From NCBI GenBank assembly GCA_041659585.1, contig JBAZXY010000033.1:1-12660 (forward strand): a DNA stretch of 12,660 bases, in the 5' to 3' direction. Source of the DNA: UBA8518 sp041659585. GTDB taxonomy: Bacteria > Patescibacteriota > Minisyncoccia > Moranbacterales > UBA2206. How positions within the stretch are numbered: position 1 is the stretch's first letter; each line of letters starts with the position of its first letter. The translations under genes and the position numbers were made by a program. This document shows positions 12,038 through 12,660 of this stretch, one piece after another. The notes beneath the pieces were generated by a model. It was not told the origin of the DNA and did not search any database. It was given only the letters and a program-made list of their open reading frames with translations.

Positions 12038-12364
12038 TTACATCATCAAGTTGCAACCCTTTGCTCGCATACCCAGCATTTTGCAAGCCCCCTTTCTGAG
12101 GCCAGATGGGAATAATTCATAAATTCTTTTCAGCGGAAAGCCAACTCTAGCGATAAAAATCTTTGTCATGGGTGCGAGACCATTTTTTTTATAGTATTCC
12201 CACAACCCATCAAGCACCTTTTGATGATTGGGAGTCAATTCAACGATACCATCGAGACTCATGACGTATCTTGCCCAATTTTCATCCCATTCCTCAAGCG
12301 CAGTAATCAAGAAGCCGTCTTCGTCAACCTCATAGGTTTTTCCGTTGTGACCAATTTTAGGCAT
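12038..12364 (-). CDS. DsrC-family protein with both C-terminal cysteines
   Basis: 108 aa from the chosen ATG, which follows a G6 ribosome site. An in-frame ATG at 12412 would add 16 residues but lies inside the leader that is conserved with the other copy, so I reject it. Landmarks: YEVDEDGFL (11-19), WDENW (26-30), KRIYELFPSGLRKGACKM (79-96), then RAKGCNLMM. The two redox cysteines are C94 and C104. DsrC proteins shuttle sulfur or electrons through these cysteines, in dissimilatory sulfur metabolism or, as TusE, in tRNA thiolation. Two oddities: the cysteines are 10 apart, not the usual 11, and four residues (NLMM) follow the last cysteine, which is normally next to the end. No dsrAB or tus genes are nearby. 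Paralogue of 3098-3409. Confidence 0.87.
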   Translation of the reverse strand: MPKIGHNGKTYEVDEDGFLITALEEWDENWARYVMSLDGIVELTPNHQKVLDGLWEYYKKNGLAPMTKIFIARVGFPLKRIYELFPSGLRKGACKMLGMRAKGCNLMM

Positions 12365-12372
12365 AGCTGATA

Positions 12373-12507
12373 CCCCCCTATGAAAAAGATTTTTATAACC
12401 CAAAAAATACATAAATTCATACTATTCTTGGGACCTTTGGTAAAAAACTATCTTTATATTATCCTACAGCAAATACTAGCTAAGTCAATTAAAAACAAAA
12501 AACAGGG
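12373..12507 (-). promoter_or_regulatory. Promoter and leader of the two-cysteine DsrC gene (duplicated block)
   Basis: Minus strand: TTGACT (12483-12488), 16 nt, TAGGAT (12461-12466). It matches 3415-3550 over its whole length, with 31 identical nt at 12433-12463 spanning the -10 and the predicted start site. The ACC-AAA-GGT palindrome and the G6 ribosome site are also kept. Confidence 0.75.
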
Positions 12508-12660
12508 CTTTCCCCCGTTTTGTTTCTTTTCTTCGTGTATATTCAGTCAATCAAAATCTTTTGTGATTAGTCCTGTTCGAGCCTAGCTTTTACCAACCGA
12601 AGTTGATAAACGACCATTAGATGATTGAGATTCCGAAGAATCTCTGTTCACCACTACTCC
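12494..12660 (-). repeat. Dispersed repeat R, copy 5 (long form, runs off the edge)
   Basis: Minus strand from the edge: GGAGTAGTGGTGAACAGAG (matching copy 1), two UUCG-tetraloop hairpins, GGCTCGAACAGGACT, the core AAAAGATTTTGATTGACTGA with TATACACGAAGAAAAGA, then CGGGGGAAAGCCCTG and T6. The hairpins are GAGATTC-TTCG-GAATCTC (12627-12644) and TTATCAAC-TTCG-GTTGGTAA (12590-12609). They sit in the variable part where copy 1 carries a different palindrome. Confidence 0.7.

Noticed and set aside
12560..12600. tRNA-like TTCGAGCC near the right edge
   Set aside because: The flanks do not form a T-arm stem, and no acceptor or anticodon arms can be assembled.
12583..12660. Open minus-strand frame (25 codons, beginning GVVVNRDSSE) ending in TAG at the right edge
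   Set aside because: It could be a gene's 3' end, but the same bases match the non-coding extension of repeat copy 1, which lies beyond a terminator and is closed by stops, and they form two UUCG hairpins. I prefer the repeat.
250..12660. CRISPR array made of the R repeats
   Set aside because: Copies are kilobases apart, variable in length and separated by genes; there are no regular spacers and no cas genes.

Overview
The window looks like bacterial chromosomal DNA from a low-GC organism. The best guess is a member of the Candidate Phyla Radiation (Patescibacteria, Parcubacteria/Moranbacteria-like). This rests on the mix of short lineage-specific proteins, isolated DsrC-like proteins, a secreted acidic coiled-coil protein and palindrome-rich intergenic repeats; no marker gene is present, so the placement is inference. 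TGA is used as a stop, which argues against the recoded Gracilibacteria/Absconditabacteria. All convincing genes are on the minus strand, so they are transcribed from right to left.

Layout, left to right. 1-113 is the start of a small unknown gene that runs off the edge. 495-1286 is a divergent LpxC-family deacetylase. 1627-2328 is a histidine phosphatase of the phosphoglycerate-mutase type. 2548-3030 is a hexapeptide-repeat acyltransferase, probably co-transcribed with a DsrC-like protein (3098-3409) that has lost both redox cysteines. 3604-4158 is a Cys-containing unknown. 5026-5559 and 4419-5033 are a translationally coupled GNAT acetyltransferase and LysE-type exporter. 5711-6307 is an unknown membrane protein. 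6490-9794 is an AT-rich block: a Fic-family enzyme, then a TOTE-type archaeo-eukaryotic primase and an SF2 helicase that look like one protein split by a -1 frameshift. This block abuts a 32-codon N-terminal remnant of a second GNAT gene (9855-9953). 10061-11398 is a secreted acidic repeat protein, 11536-11796 a SHOCT membrane protein, and 12038-12364 a second DsrC-like protein that keeps both cysteines.

Most units are single genes with their own promoter and a strong intrinsic terminator. Two promoter-leader blocks are duplicated. One lies upstream of the two DsrC paralogues. The other, a perfect TTGACA-17-TATAAT promoter with a conserved leader, lies upstream of the unknown genes at 3604 and 5711. 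A dispersed terminator-like repeat (called R here) occurs at least five times, always in the same orientation, and two or three copies carry inserted palindromes.

The most system-like part is the Fic / primase / helicase block. It combines a likely nucleic-acid conflict enzyme with a Fic enzyme that keeps its catalytic and auto-inhibitory motifs, behind a promoter overlaid by 10-bp-phased repeats.
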